Source: Synergistaceae bacterium
Lineage (GTDB): Bacteria > Synergistota > Synergistia > Synergistales > Synergistaceae
Assembly: GCA_031290815.1 (NCBI GenBank)
Contig: JAISLO010000184.1
Coordinates: 1 to 7,057 of the forward strand
Direction of reading: 5' to 3'
DNA length: 7,057 nt
Numbering within the stretch: the stretch's first letter is position 1; each line of letters opens with the position of its first letter. A program made the position numbers and the translations under genes. Positions 1 to 5,547 of this stretch are shown here, in pieces. The notes beneath the pieces were generated by a model, which saw only the letters and a program-made list of their open reading frames with translations, was not told the DNA's origin and searched no databases.

Positions 1-1341
1 TTCCTTCGTTATTTCAATTCCCTTCGCGAGGTCGTCGAGAGGGATGTTCAAAGCCGGACGGTATCTCACCGAGTTTGTGCCGCAGGTGAGGATCAGCATG
101 TGCCTCTTGAAACACTCGTTGATGAATTTCGAACGGAGCTCCGGCGTTTTCACGTCAAAGGCGCACATCAGGCCGCGGCCGCGCACATTCGACACAAATT
201 TGCCAAATTCGTTCTGTAACTCGTTCAGGCCCTTGATTAGCGCCGGACCGGCAGTGTTTGTGACGTAGTCCAGGATCTTTTCATCGCGGTAGATCTCCAG
301 GTACCTCGCGCCGCGAACCATATCGGCTACGTTGCCGCCCCACGTCGAGTTGATCCGGCTCGATACGCTGAAACAGTTGTTCTTGACCTCGTCGACCTTC
401 GGACCGGCCATGATGCCGCAAATCTGGGATTTCTTGCCGAACGCGAAGATGTCGGGCGCAATCTGGTGCTGCCACGCCCACATCTTGCCGGTGATCCCCA
501 TCCCGCTCTGGACCTCGTCGAAGATCAGCATCATCTCGTTCTCGTCGCAGATCTCCCTCAACTTCTTGAAGAACTCCGTGCGGAAGTGGTTGTCGCCGCC
601 CTCTCCCTGGATTGTCTCTATTATGATGGCGCAGTGCCCAAAGGGATCGTTGTTGATGACGCTCTTTATCTGCTTCAGCGCCTGCTCCTCTAGCCATTCG
701 ATTATTCCGAGGTTTTCCTTCTCCGGGAACGTTATCTTGGGATTGATTATTCTCGGCCAGTCCGTGAACTTCGCGAATCTCTGGTACTTATTGGGGTCGG
801 ACGTGTTGGTCAGCGAGAGGGTGTATCCCCCGCGCCCGTGAAACGCCTCGTTGAAGTGGATTACCTTCGTGCCTTTAACTCCTGAGATCGCGCCTCCAGG
901 CGTAATCCTGCCGGCCTCTAGGAGCTTGTTCACCTTCCAGTCCATTGCCACCTTCAAGGAGTTTTCCACCGCCAAGGTGCCGTAGTCCACGAGGAAGAGG
1001 TGATCAAAACCGTCCGGCCTCGCCACCTCGCCGAAGGTCTTCACGAACTCTCCCATCTCGAGCGTGTATATGTCCGAGTTTGCCACCTTGTTGATCGCGG
1101 CGCGGAAGATCTTTTCCTTGAACTCCTCGTTGTTCAGCCTGTCGTGATTCATTCCGAACGGGGCCGACGCGAAGAACGTGTAAAAATCGAGCCAGTCCTC
1201 TCCTGTGCGGGCGTCTATAACGTGACTGCCCTTTGACTTCTCCATGTCAATAACGATATCGAAACCGTCGCGTAACATCAACCTCTCGATTGCCGGGAAT
1301 ACCTCATCAGGCTTCAAGTTGAACTTAACAGACACAACCAT
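1..1341 (-). CDS. lat: L-lysine 6-transaminase (class III PLP aminotransferase), C-terminus cut by window edge
   Basis: The enzyme moves the epsilon-amino group of L-lysine to 2-oxoglutarate, giving 2-aminoadipate 6-semialdehyde (which cyclises to piperideine-6-carboxylate) and glutamate. I translated 447 codons without a stop, running off the left edge. Visible family marks are HVIDARTGEDWLDF and FFASAPFGMNH near the N-terminus, TIQGEGGDNHF (Glu247, matching the substrate-gating Glu of the Mycobacterium tuberculosis enzyme Rv3290c), DEVQSG (Asp275 for the pyridine nitrogen, Gln278) and FGKKSQICG, where Lys303 (or adjacent Lys304) should carry PLP. Rv3290c is about 449 residues, so only a few codons are probably missing. 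The ATG at 1341 follows a G-rich Shine-Dalgarno (GAGG then more G, about 6 bases away). It has its own promoter and sits downstream of, but apart from, the ykgJ-type gene. The likely role is lysine catabolism; a biosynthetic use of the semialdehyde cannot be excluded. Confidence 0.93.
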   Translation of the reverse strand, partial: MVVSVKFNLKPDEVFPAIERLMLRDGFDIVIDMEKSKGSHVIDARTGEDWLDFYTFFASAPFGMNHDRLNNEEFKEKIFRAAINKVANSDIYTLEMGEFVKTFGEVARPDGFDHLFLVDYGTLAVENSLKVAMDWKVNKLLEAGRITPGGAISGVKGTKVIHFNEAFHGRGGYTLSLTNTSDPNKYQRFAKFTDWPRIINPKITFPEKENLGIIEWLEEQALKQIKSVINNDPFGHCAIIIETIQGEGGDNHFRTEFFKKLREICDENEMMLIFDEVQSGMGITGKMWAWQHQIAPDIFAFGKKSQICGIMAGPKVDEVKNNCFSVSSRINSTWGGNVADMVRGARYLEIYRDEKILDYVTNTAGPALIKGLNELQNEFGKFVSNVRGRGLMCAFDVKTPELRSKFINECFKRHMLILTCGTNSVRYRPALNIPLDDLAKGIEITKE

Positions 1342-1398
1342 TCCCCCCCTCTGAATAGGCCGAAGCAGAAACAATGCCTGCCGCGACTCGTTCAGTTC

Positions 1399-1427
1399 AT
1401 TGTACAATATGTTTTGGATAAAAACAA
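1399..1427 (-). promoter_or_regulatory. Sigma70-like promoter for the lysine aminotransferase gene
   Basis: Read on the minus strand there is a -35 TTGTTT (1422-1427), a 17-base spacer and a -10 TACAAT (1399-1404), inside an AT-rich gap between the ykgJ-type gene and lat. Initiation would fall near 1391, leaving a leader of about 50 bases. The -10 lies within a perfect 10-base palindrome (ATTGTACAAT, 1399-1408). The spacer and -35 contain a short GTTTT/AAAAC inverted repeat (1411-1425). Either could be an operator, but no regulator is visible. I saw no lysine-riboswitch-sized leader. Confidence 0.6.
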
Positions 1428-1491
1428 TATCAGCAAAATATGCAACTCATAAAGGTCTTTTCGCGGCAAATAACGCACAATATTAAATTAC

Positions 1492-1914
1492 TCATGACAA
1501 ATAGCTTTCAATTTCCAAACGCCCGTGAAGTTCGCCCCGGTCCATTCCCGGACATGTCTTTGAAAATAATTTCCATGACCATTCGCTTTCGAGCACTTCC
1601 GGCCAGAACGGGAAGCTGCGGCATTGATGCGGTCTCGACCGATAGATCGCGCACCTGTCGTGGTTCCCCTCCAGGAAGACGCAGTCATAATCGGCCCGTT
1701 CCCGCAGCGACCTCTTGCCGTATCTTCTCCACACATAAAGACGCTCGAATCCATGTACGTCTATTCCGATCTCGTGCGCCATCAGACGCATTTCATCGTC
1801 TGTAAACAAGACCACGCCCGGCTCTCCGCGGCAGCATCTGCCGCAGCCCTCGCACGAGAAGCGCAAACCGTCCGCCCACCACGGCTGTTTCTCTCCGGCG
1901 TCAGACGCCGGCAC
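1492..1914 (-). CDS. YkgJ-type cysteine-cluster protein (putative Zn/Fe-chelating CxxCxxCC domain)
   Basis: This is a 140-residue soluble protein with the signature of the YkgJ / CxxCxxCC family (formerly UPF0153), thought to bind zinc or an iron-sulfur cluster; the reaction is unknown. Numbered from the GTG start, Cys21, Cys24, Cys27 and Cys28 form the FSCEGCGRCC motif, followed by Cys78, Cys88, Cys98 (in RPHQCRSFPF) and Cys121. That spacing of eight cysteines is typical of the family. I chose GTG at 1914 because TGAGGA (1923-1928) sits 8 bases before it. A TTG at 1932 would add six residues but has only a weak Shine-Dalgarno. It overlaps the end of the lgt-like gene by 14 bases, so it is probably the last gene of the rpmH operon. 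No clear Rho-independent terminator follows. Family assignment is firm; function is open. Confidence 0.87.
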   Translation of the reverse strand: MPASDAGEKQPWWADGLRFSCEGCGRCCRGEPGVVLFTDDEMRLMAHEIGIDVHGFERLYVWRRYGKRSLRERADYDCVFLEGNHDRCAIYRSRPHQCRSFPFWPEVLESEWSWKLFSKTCPGMDRGELHGRLEIESYLS

Positions 1915-2689
1915 TGCGCCCGTCCTCAGCAAGGCGGATGTTCTTCAGCGAGACCGCCATCCAGGCCACACCGACAACGAAGGCAAGCCCGCCCGTATAC
2001 TGCCCCACTCTCAGCCCGAATATTCTGTCGCCTGACCTCAGGAAGTCGGCCGCTACCCTGTAAAGCCCGTATGACATGAGGAACGACGGCCAAAGCAACG
2101 CCCCGCGCGACGACTCTTCCGGAGTGCGCGCCATCTTCCTCTCGGCGATCCATAGGCATATCCCTATCGCCAGGGCCGCGAACGACTCGAACAGCTGCGT
2201 CGGATAAACAGGGGTCAGCCGGTCCCGCAGGAATCTGACGCCCAGAGGTGAATTGGTCGCGATGCCCTGACAGCATCCGTTCAGGAAGCACCCCCACCTG
2301 CCGACGAAGAGCAGCAGCGCGCACGGAACGGAAGCAGCCTCTGCGAAGTTGTTGACCGATAGCGAGAGCTTCCGCAGCTTATAGAGACCGGCCAGTCCCC
2401 CCCCTATGAAGCCGGGGCCGGATGAGAGACCGCTCTCCCAGATGTAAAGTATCCTGATCGGGGACTCCGCGTAACGAGACCAGTTGTCGATGTAGCCGCC
2501 TGCCGTCGCGCCGACGAGCACGCCGGCCATCACCCACTGGAGCACGCCGGTGACGTCGTTGAAGTCCATCGCGTACCTCTTCTCGGCGCGGCTCCTGGTC
2601 CAGATGACCATAGCCGCCAGCGCGAGCCCCCAGATCACGTAGTAGGACTCTACTCTCAGCGGTCCTATCCTGAAAAGGACTGGCAGCAT
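1901..2689 (-). CDS. lgt: Prolipoprotein diacylglyceryl transferase family protein (Lgt-like, cysteine variant)
   Basis: Lgt attaches diacylglycerol from phosphatidylglycerol to the lipobox cysteine of prelipoproteins, in the inner membrane. The 262-residue length and several hydrophobic segments (roughly 14-30, 48-65, 118-130, 168-182, 200-216, 230-247) fit the family. Recognisable motifs are VESYYVIWGLA (Tyr near the N-terminus), GGGLAG (96-101), GRWGCFLNGCCQG (130-142), YPTQLFES (162-169) and SYGLYRVAADFLR (206-218). Compared with E. coli Lgt, Arg143 and Arg239 are kept (Arg131, Arg211). By motif alignment, His103 becomes Gly96, Asn146 becomes Cys134, Glu151 becomes Cys139 and Glu243 becomes Asp215. 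It may therefore be a divergent Lgt subfamily rather than the canonical enzyme. The ATG at 2689 lies 12 bases after jag and follows a weak GGCGG site. The end overlaps the ykgJ-type gene. Confidence 0.88.
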   Translation of the reverse strand: MLPVLFRIGPLRVESYYVIWGLALAAMVIWTRSRAEKRYAMDFNDVTGVLQWVMAGVLVGATAGGYIDNWSRYAESPIRILYIWESGLSSGPGFIGGGLAGLYKLRKLSLSVNNFAEAASVPCALLLFVGRWGCFLNGCCQGIATNSPLGVRFLRDRLTPVYPTQLFESFAALAIGICLWIAERKMARTPEESSRGALLWPSFLMSYGLYRVAADFLRSGDRIFGLRVGQYTGGLAFVVGVAWMAVSLKNIRLAEDGRSAGV

Positions 2690-2701
2690 GATACCGCCGG
2701 G

Positions 2702-3403
2702 TCAGAAGCGCCGCTTGCGGGGGCGCCGGTGTTTTTCCGAGTTGTCCCTGGGATGGACCACGATCTTGCGCATCGGCTCCTCGCCCTCGGAGGACGTGCT
2801 GATGTCCGAATTTCCCTGGAGAGCCACGTGGATGATCCTTCTTTCCCAGCTGGACATGGGTTCGAGGCTTATCGCCGCCCGCTTGTGAACAACCTCGCGC
2901 GCAACGGACTCGGCCAGCCTTATCAGGCTCTCCTCCCTGCGCACCCTATATCCGCCGCAATCGAAGCGTATCTTGGGTATGGTCTGATCCGACCGGAATA
3001 TGAGATTCGTCAGGAACTCCAGCGCCTTCAAAGTCTCGCCGTGCCGGCCTATCACTATTGCCGAGTCCTCTCCGTCCAGGTTCACAGCGCAATCCTCGTC
3101 GAGAGTGGTCTTGAGATCGAGCCCAGACTGCTTCATTATGGAGTCGGCAAAGTCCCTCGCCTGAAGAAACATGAGCGGCCGCTTCGTGGATACCCGGAGC
3201 TTCATCTTGCCGCCGATCAGCCCAAAGAAGCGCTTTCCGTCGTCAAGCACCGTCACCTCGATATCATCCTCGGAGACATTCCAGAGCGAGGCCGCCTTGG
3301 TCTTCGCCGAGGCTATGTTGGGAGACTCGAGATCGATGGTCTCGACTTCTATTTTGCTCGCCTCGGAGACTCCGAAATCGTTATCTCTGAATTTATTATT
3401 CAT
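2702..3403 (-). CDS. jag: Jag/KhpB (SpoIIIJ-associated) KH-R3H RNA-binding protein
   Basis: This is a cytoplasmic RNA-binding protein encoded next to YidC in many bacteria. In Gram-positives KhpB works with KhpA and affects cell elongation and small-RNA biology. The 233-residue protein shows the three expected parts. The Jag-N domain is about residues 15-70, with the characteristic FFGLIGGKMKLRV. The KH domain is about 77-152, with the GxxG loop Gly119-Arg-His-Gly122 in VIGRHGETLKALEFL. The R3H domain is about 155-218, with Arg188-x-x-x-His192 in SWERRIIHVAL. The C-terminus (about 219-233) is strongly basic. The ATG overlaps the yidC stop as ATGA (3400-3403) and is preceded by AAGGG, so translation is probably coupled to YidC. 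The lgt-like gene follows after 12 bases. Confidence 0.95.
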   Translation of the reverse strand: MNNKFRDNDFGVSEASKIEVETIDLESPNIASAKTKAASLWNVSEDDIEVTVLDDGKRFFGLIGGKMKLRVSTKRPLMFLQARDFADSIMKQSGLDLKTTLDEDCAVNLDGEDSAIVIGRHGETLKALEFLTNLIFRSDQTIPKIRFDCGGYRVRREESLIRLAESVAREVVHKRAAISLEPMSSWERRIIHVALQGNSDISTSSEGEEPMRKIVVHPRDNSEKHRRPRKRRF

Positions 3404-4368
3404 CTTCCCTTGCCCTCATCCTTCTCATCGCCCTCTTCCTCATAATCATCGTCGTCCTCGTATTCGTCGTCGTCTTCATATTCGTCGTCGTCCTCGTACT
3501 CATCTTCATATTCATCGTCGTCGTCTTCTTCCTCGTCCTCGTCATCCTGCCGCTTTATAGTCTTATTCGCCCCTCCTGGGACCGGTTTATTCTTGTACAG
3601 GACCGGTTTAACGGCTATCTCGGCCTTCGTCCTCTTTGTCACGAAATACTGCTGGACGATGCCGATCAGAGACGACGTAACCCAGTATAACAGCACGCCG
3701 CCAGGCAGTGAAAGGCACAAAAAACCCATAAAGACGGGCATTATTATGTTCATGCTCGCCATCTGAGGGTTGGTCGCCGCGCCCGAGATCTTCTGCTGAT
3801 ACCACATCAGAAATGAGATGAAGGCCGTCAGAATCACGCTCGGAAGATACAGCCCCACGTTGAGGAGGCCCGCCGGGTTTGAGGTCAGCCCCGAAAGGAC
3901 CTGGAATACGCCGACCTGCGTGCCATCCGCTGGAAGAACCGAAAGCGCCTCCGCAAGGCCGAACAGGACGCTCTTCTCCAGCCTCACGCCTATGAACGTC
4001 TGATTTCTGACCTCGTACTTCATCAGGACCTGGAAGAGCAGGATCATAACGGGAAGCTGGACCAGCACGGGCAGACAGCCTGCCATGGGATTTACTTTGT
4101 TTTCCTTGTAGAAGCGCATGGTTTCTTCGTTGAGCTTCTGCTTGTCGTTTTGGTACTTCTCCTGGAGCACCTTCAGACGGGGCTGAATCTTCTGCATCTG
4201 CGTCATGCTGGCCATCTGCTTTTGAAACAATGGATAGAGCAGCACCCGCACGAGAACTGTCAGAAGAATTATTGCCAAGCCGTAGGAGTTCGTAAGGTTC
4301 TGGAAAAAATCTAGGATTCCAAACAGTATATTTTCACAAAGGGTCTTGAGCGTACCCAAACTATTCAC
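3400..4368 (-). CDS. yidC: YidC/Oxa1-family membrane protein insertase with acidic repeat C-tail
   Basis: YidC inserts and folds inner-membrane proteins, alone or with SecYEG. From GTG 4368 the protein has 322 residues and is the short type, lacking the large periplasmic domain of E. coli YidC. It shows an N-terminal amphipathic stretch (about 8-24), TM1 (about 27-48) with the conserved groove arginine Arg41 in LTVLVRVLLYPLF, and a charged cytoplasmic hairpin (about 50-95; QKQMASMTQMQKIQP). Then come TM2 (98-118, CLPVLVQLPVMILLFQVL), TM3 (169-190) and TM4-TM5 (206-242, with LPGGVLLYW). The last 48 or so residues are nearly all Asp, Glu and Tyr, ending DEKDEGKGR. GTG 4368 overlaps the yidD stop as GTGA. 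A TTG at 4359, preceded by AGGTGA, is an alternative start. An ATG at 4443 is in frame but lies deep inside yidD and adds no family-like sequence. No lipobox signal peptide is visible. Confidence 0.94.
   Translation of the reverse strand: MNSLGTLKTLCENILFGILDFFQNLTNSYGLAIILLTVLVRVLLYPLFQKQMASMTQMQKIQPRLKVLQEKYQNDKQKLNEETMRFYKENKVNPMAGCLPVLVQLPVMILLFQVLMKYEVRNQTFIGVRLEKSVLFGLAEALSVLPADGTQVGVFQVLSGLTSNPAGLLNVGLYLPSVILTAFISFLMWYQQKISGAATNPQMASMNIIMPVFMGFLCLSLPGGVLLYWVTSSLIGIVQQYFVTKRTKAEIAVKPVLYKNKPVPGGANKTIKRQDDEDEEEDDDDEYEDEYEDDDEYEDDDEYEDDDDYEEEGDEKDEGKGR
3446..3511. repeat. 18-bp tandem repeat inside yidC encoding an acidic tail
   Basis: Three near-identical 18-base units (3446-3463, 3464-3481, 3482-3499) and a 12-base partial unit (3500-3511) lie in frame in the 3' end of yidC. 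They encode repeated Glu-Tyr-Glu-Asp-Asp-Asp hexapeptides. More GAC/GAG-rich sequence extends to about 3548. The units differ mainly by synonymous changes. Such arrays can change length in 18-base steps without a frameshift. Confidence 0.85.
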
Positions 4369-4631
4369 CTTCTCCGAAGCATTTTCCCAAATTTGAACTC
4401 GAGCGGCACCGGGTCGAATCCTCCGGGATGCCATGGACCGCAACGGACAACACGGCAGACCGTCAGAAAGAGACCTCCGAGAAAACCGTGTCTTTCAAAG
4501 GCTTCCATGGCATAATGAGAGCATGTGGGGCTGAACCTGCAATTCGCCCCCAACAGCGGCGACACGCATATCTGGTACACGCGTATCAGGCCCACCGCAA
4601 TTTTGGACGGGATGCTAGGCAAGCTCAACAA
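4365..4631 (-). CDS. yidD: Membrane protein insertion efficiency factor YidD
   Basis: YidD is a small membrane-associated protein that assists YidC-dependent insertion. From TTG 4631 it has 88 residues, the usual size for the family. It carries the hallmark order of an amphipathic N-terminal helix (IAVGLIRVYQICVSPLLG), the cysteine motif ANCRFSPTCSHYAMEAFERHG, a hydrophobic stretch GGLFLTVCRVVRCGPW, and HPGGFDPVP. The start is not ATG. Two consecutive TTG codons lie at 4631 and 4628; the first is 8 bases from a GGGAGG Shine-Dalgarno, while the second overlaps the rnpA stop as TTGA. An upstream in-frame start near 4682 adds residues derived from rnpA sequence and unlike YidD. The gene sits between rnpA and yidC with overlaps on both sides, which strongly supports the identity. 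Confidence 0.93.
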   Translation of the reverse strand: MLSLPSIPSKIAVGLIRVYQICVSPLLGANCRFSPTCSHYAMEAFERHGFLGGLFLTVCRVVRCGPWHPGGFDPVPLEFKFGKMLRRR

Positions 4632-5047
4632 TCGCCGTGCCTCCCGGAAGGAGAGTCCACATCCCAATCCGCCCCGCGCCACTCCGGACGAAGCAGCCCG
4701 GCCCGCTTCATCGACCTGGAGATATCCTCATAGACCCTCCGCGCTCCCTCCGAAAGGGCCTTTTCCCGAAGCGACGTCACTATCCAGAACCCATCCTTCA
4801 GCCAGGGCAAAAGCCTCCGCAACGATTCTCTGAGTATTCTGCGGCCGCGTGACCTCTGGACCGAGCAGGCTATTTTCTTCCCAACGGCGACGCCCACCCT
4901 GGTCGTCTCCCCAGGTTTGAACACAAAATAAACCCGCACCAGATCGCCCCACTGTTGACGGCCGGTGCGGAATACCGCGTCAAACTCCCAACCATTTTTC
5001 AGGCGAACAGACGGGCTATAGGTAAACGAACGGGCCTGCTCCGCCAT
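4625..5047 (-). CDS. rnpA: Ribonuclease P protein component
   Basis: This is the small basic protein subunit of RNase P, which helps the catalytic RNA cleave the 5' leader from pre-tRNAs. It has 140 residues; families are usually 110-130, and the excess is a non-conserved C-terminal tail after about residue 118. The N-terminal SVRLKNGWEFDAVFRTGRQ matches the usual 'L+...F..Vf..G+' opening. RVGVAVGKKIACSVQRSRGRR and ILRESLRRL correspond to the RNR-type basic motif of the family, here in the form RSRGRRILRE. The ATG at 5047 follows a G-rich Shine-Dalgarno, and rpmH ends 20 bases upstream, the standard rpmH-rnpA arrangement. Its stop overlaps the yidD start region. Confidence 0.95.
   Translation of the reverse strand: MAEQARSFTYSPSVRLKNGWEFDAVFRTGRQQWGDLVRVYFVFKPGETTRVGVAVGKKIACSVQRSRGRRILRESLRRLLPWLKDGFWIVTSLREKALSEGARRVYEDISRSMKRAGLLRPEWRGADWDVDSPSGRHGDC
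4640..4645 (-). promoter_or_regulatory. Shine-Dalgarno deciding the yidD TTG start
   Basis: On the minus strand GGGAGG lies within the last codons of rnpA, 8 bases before TTG 4631 and 11 before TTG 4628. No ATG or GTG is available at this distance in the yidD frame, so it supports a TTG initiation codon coupled to rnpA termination at 4625-4627. Confidence 0.65.
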
Positions 5048-5067
5048 GACGCCCCCCGGACGAATCT

Positions 5068-5202
5068 CTACACCGCAAGGCGGTTCCTGCCCTTGCGCCT
5101 GCGGTTGCGGATAATCCTCCGGCCGGCGGGAGTCCTCGAACGGACCAGAAAACCCATGCTGCGCTTTCTGCGCGTATTATGCGGCTGAAATGTTCTCTTC
5201 AT
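5068..5202 (-). CDS. rpmH: 50S ribosomal protein L34
   Basis: This is a 44-residue, highly basic protein of the large ribosomal subunit. It begins MKRTFQPHNTRRKRSMGFLV and ends RRRKGRNRLAV, a near-textbook L34 (MKRT[FY]QP...R+...GF..RM.T..GR..L..RR.KGR..L). The internal RSRTPAGRRIIRNR has Arg-Ser where many L34s have Arg-Met. The ATG at 5202 has GGGGAGG about 10 bases upstream. It is the first gene of the operon, about 80 bases downstream of the predicted start of transcription, and is followed by rnpA. It is too short for many automatic callers but certain from sequence. Confidence 0.98.
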   Translation of the reverse strand: MKRTFQPHNTRRKRSMGFLVRSRTPAGRRIIRNRRRKGRNRLAV

Positions 5203-5290
5203 GCTCCAGACACCTCCCCAAAGACGCCAAGAATGACGAAAGAAATACAACATATATTGCCAAACCACATGATGGCGGGACAACCAACAT

Positions 5291-5319
5291 ACTATATCAC
5301 AGATGACCGCCGCGGACAA
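5291..5319 (-). promoter_or_regulatory. Extended -10 sigma70-type promoter for the rpmH-rnpA-yidD-yidC-jag-lgt operon
   Basis: On the minus strand a -35 TTGTCC (5314-5319) and a -10 TATAGT (5291-5296) are separated by exactly 17 bases, and a TG one base upstream of the -10 makes it an extended -10. The leader to rpmH would be about 80 bases. Nothing resembling a terminator separates the genes down to the ykgJ-type gene, so one transcript of about 3.8 kb is plausible. Confidence 0.68.
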
Positions 5320-5435
5320 CCTCAATGAAGATTCAACCTCAAGCGGGCTCCGCAGCGCGACAGAGTCGTCTTGATCGTTAACTGTTTTTTCCACCACGGG
5401 CCGGATATTTTGTGCATTAAATTTCGGGCTGTGAG

Positions 5436-5463
5436 TTTTAATCTTTGCGAAATCGGGTATAAT
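5436..5463 (+). promoter_or_regulatory. Putative promoter of the ychF-like gene
   Basis: A perfect -10 hexamer TATAAT lies at 5458-5463. The -35 is poor: the best fit is TTTTAA at 5436-5441 with a 16-base spacer. Initiation near 5470 would give a leader of about 78 bases. An 8-base palindrome TGTGCACA (5473-5480) sits just downstream of the predicted start and might bind a regulator, although a palindrome this short can occur by chance. Confidence 0.5.
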
Positions 5464-5530
5464 ATCCTGGAATGTGCACACAATGAAGAATTATGAAGTT
5501 TACTGAAAAAAGTCAAGGCAAAATGAAAAT

Positions 5531-5537
5531 AAGGAGG
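5531..5537 (+). promoter_or_regulatory. Strong Shine-Dalgarno for the ychF-like gene
   Basis: AAGGAGG, an almost full anti-16S match, lies 10 bases before the ATG at 5548 and fixes this start. Confidence 0.8.
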
Positions 5538-5547
5538 AATTTCGAAA

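Larger units (their letters stand above)
5203..5547. other. Divergent intergenic region between rpmH and the ychF-like gene
   Basis: These 345 bases hold no convincing gene. They contain the rpmH leader (5203-5284), the minus-strand promoter (5291-5319), a stretch of about 110 bases with no recognised element (5320-5430), and the plus-strand -10 and leader of the ychF-like gene (from about 5436). The region is richer in A and T than the genes around it, especially 5390-5547. Because rpmH borders dnaA/oriC in many bacteria I looked for DnaA boxes. Only one loose match (TGTGCATTA, 5411-5419) is present, so there is no case for an origin here. Confidence 0.7.

Noticed and set aside
332..841. Open frame of 169 codons on the plus strand at the left end
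   Set aside because: It lies opposite the lysine aminotransferase, whose catalytic motifs are all intact in the minus frame.
1342..1491. Terminator after the ykgJ-type gene, or lysine riboswitch before lat
   Set aside because: No GC-rich stem followed by a T-run is visible on the minus strand. The leader after the predicted promoter is only about 50 bases, far too short for a lysine riboswitch.
2729..3445. Open frame of 238 codons on the plus strand opposite jag
   Set aside because: The minus strand encodes a full Jag-N/KH/R3H protein here. The plus frame has no recognisable domain and ends in the Ser/Pro complement of the acidic repeat.
3446..3548. Short regular repeats resembling a CRISPR-like or satellite array
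   Set aside because: Units are contiguous, without spacers, in frame in yidC and code for Glu/Asp/Tyr. It is a coding tandem repeat.
4369..4443. Longer yidC form starting at ATG 4443
   Set aside because: The extra 25 residues are encoded inside yidD, are Arg-rich and unlike YidC N-termini. GTG 4368 gives the same overlap geometry as the neighbouring junctions.
5473..5480. TGTGCACA palindrome as a defined operator
   Set aside because: Eight bases with no flanking symmetry can occur by chance; it is kept only as a note under the promoter.
5203..5547. Possible replication origin next to rpmH
   Set aside because: There is no dnaA in the window and only one loose DnaA-box-like sequence (5411-5419). 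There is no cluster of boxes or AT-rich 13-mer array.
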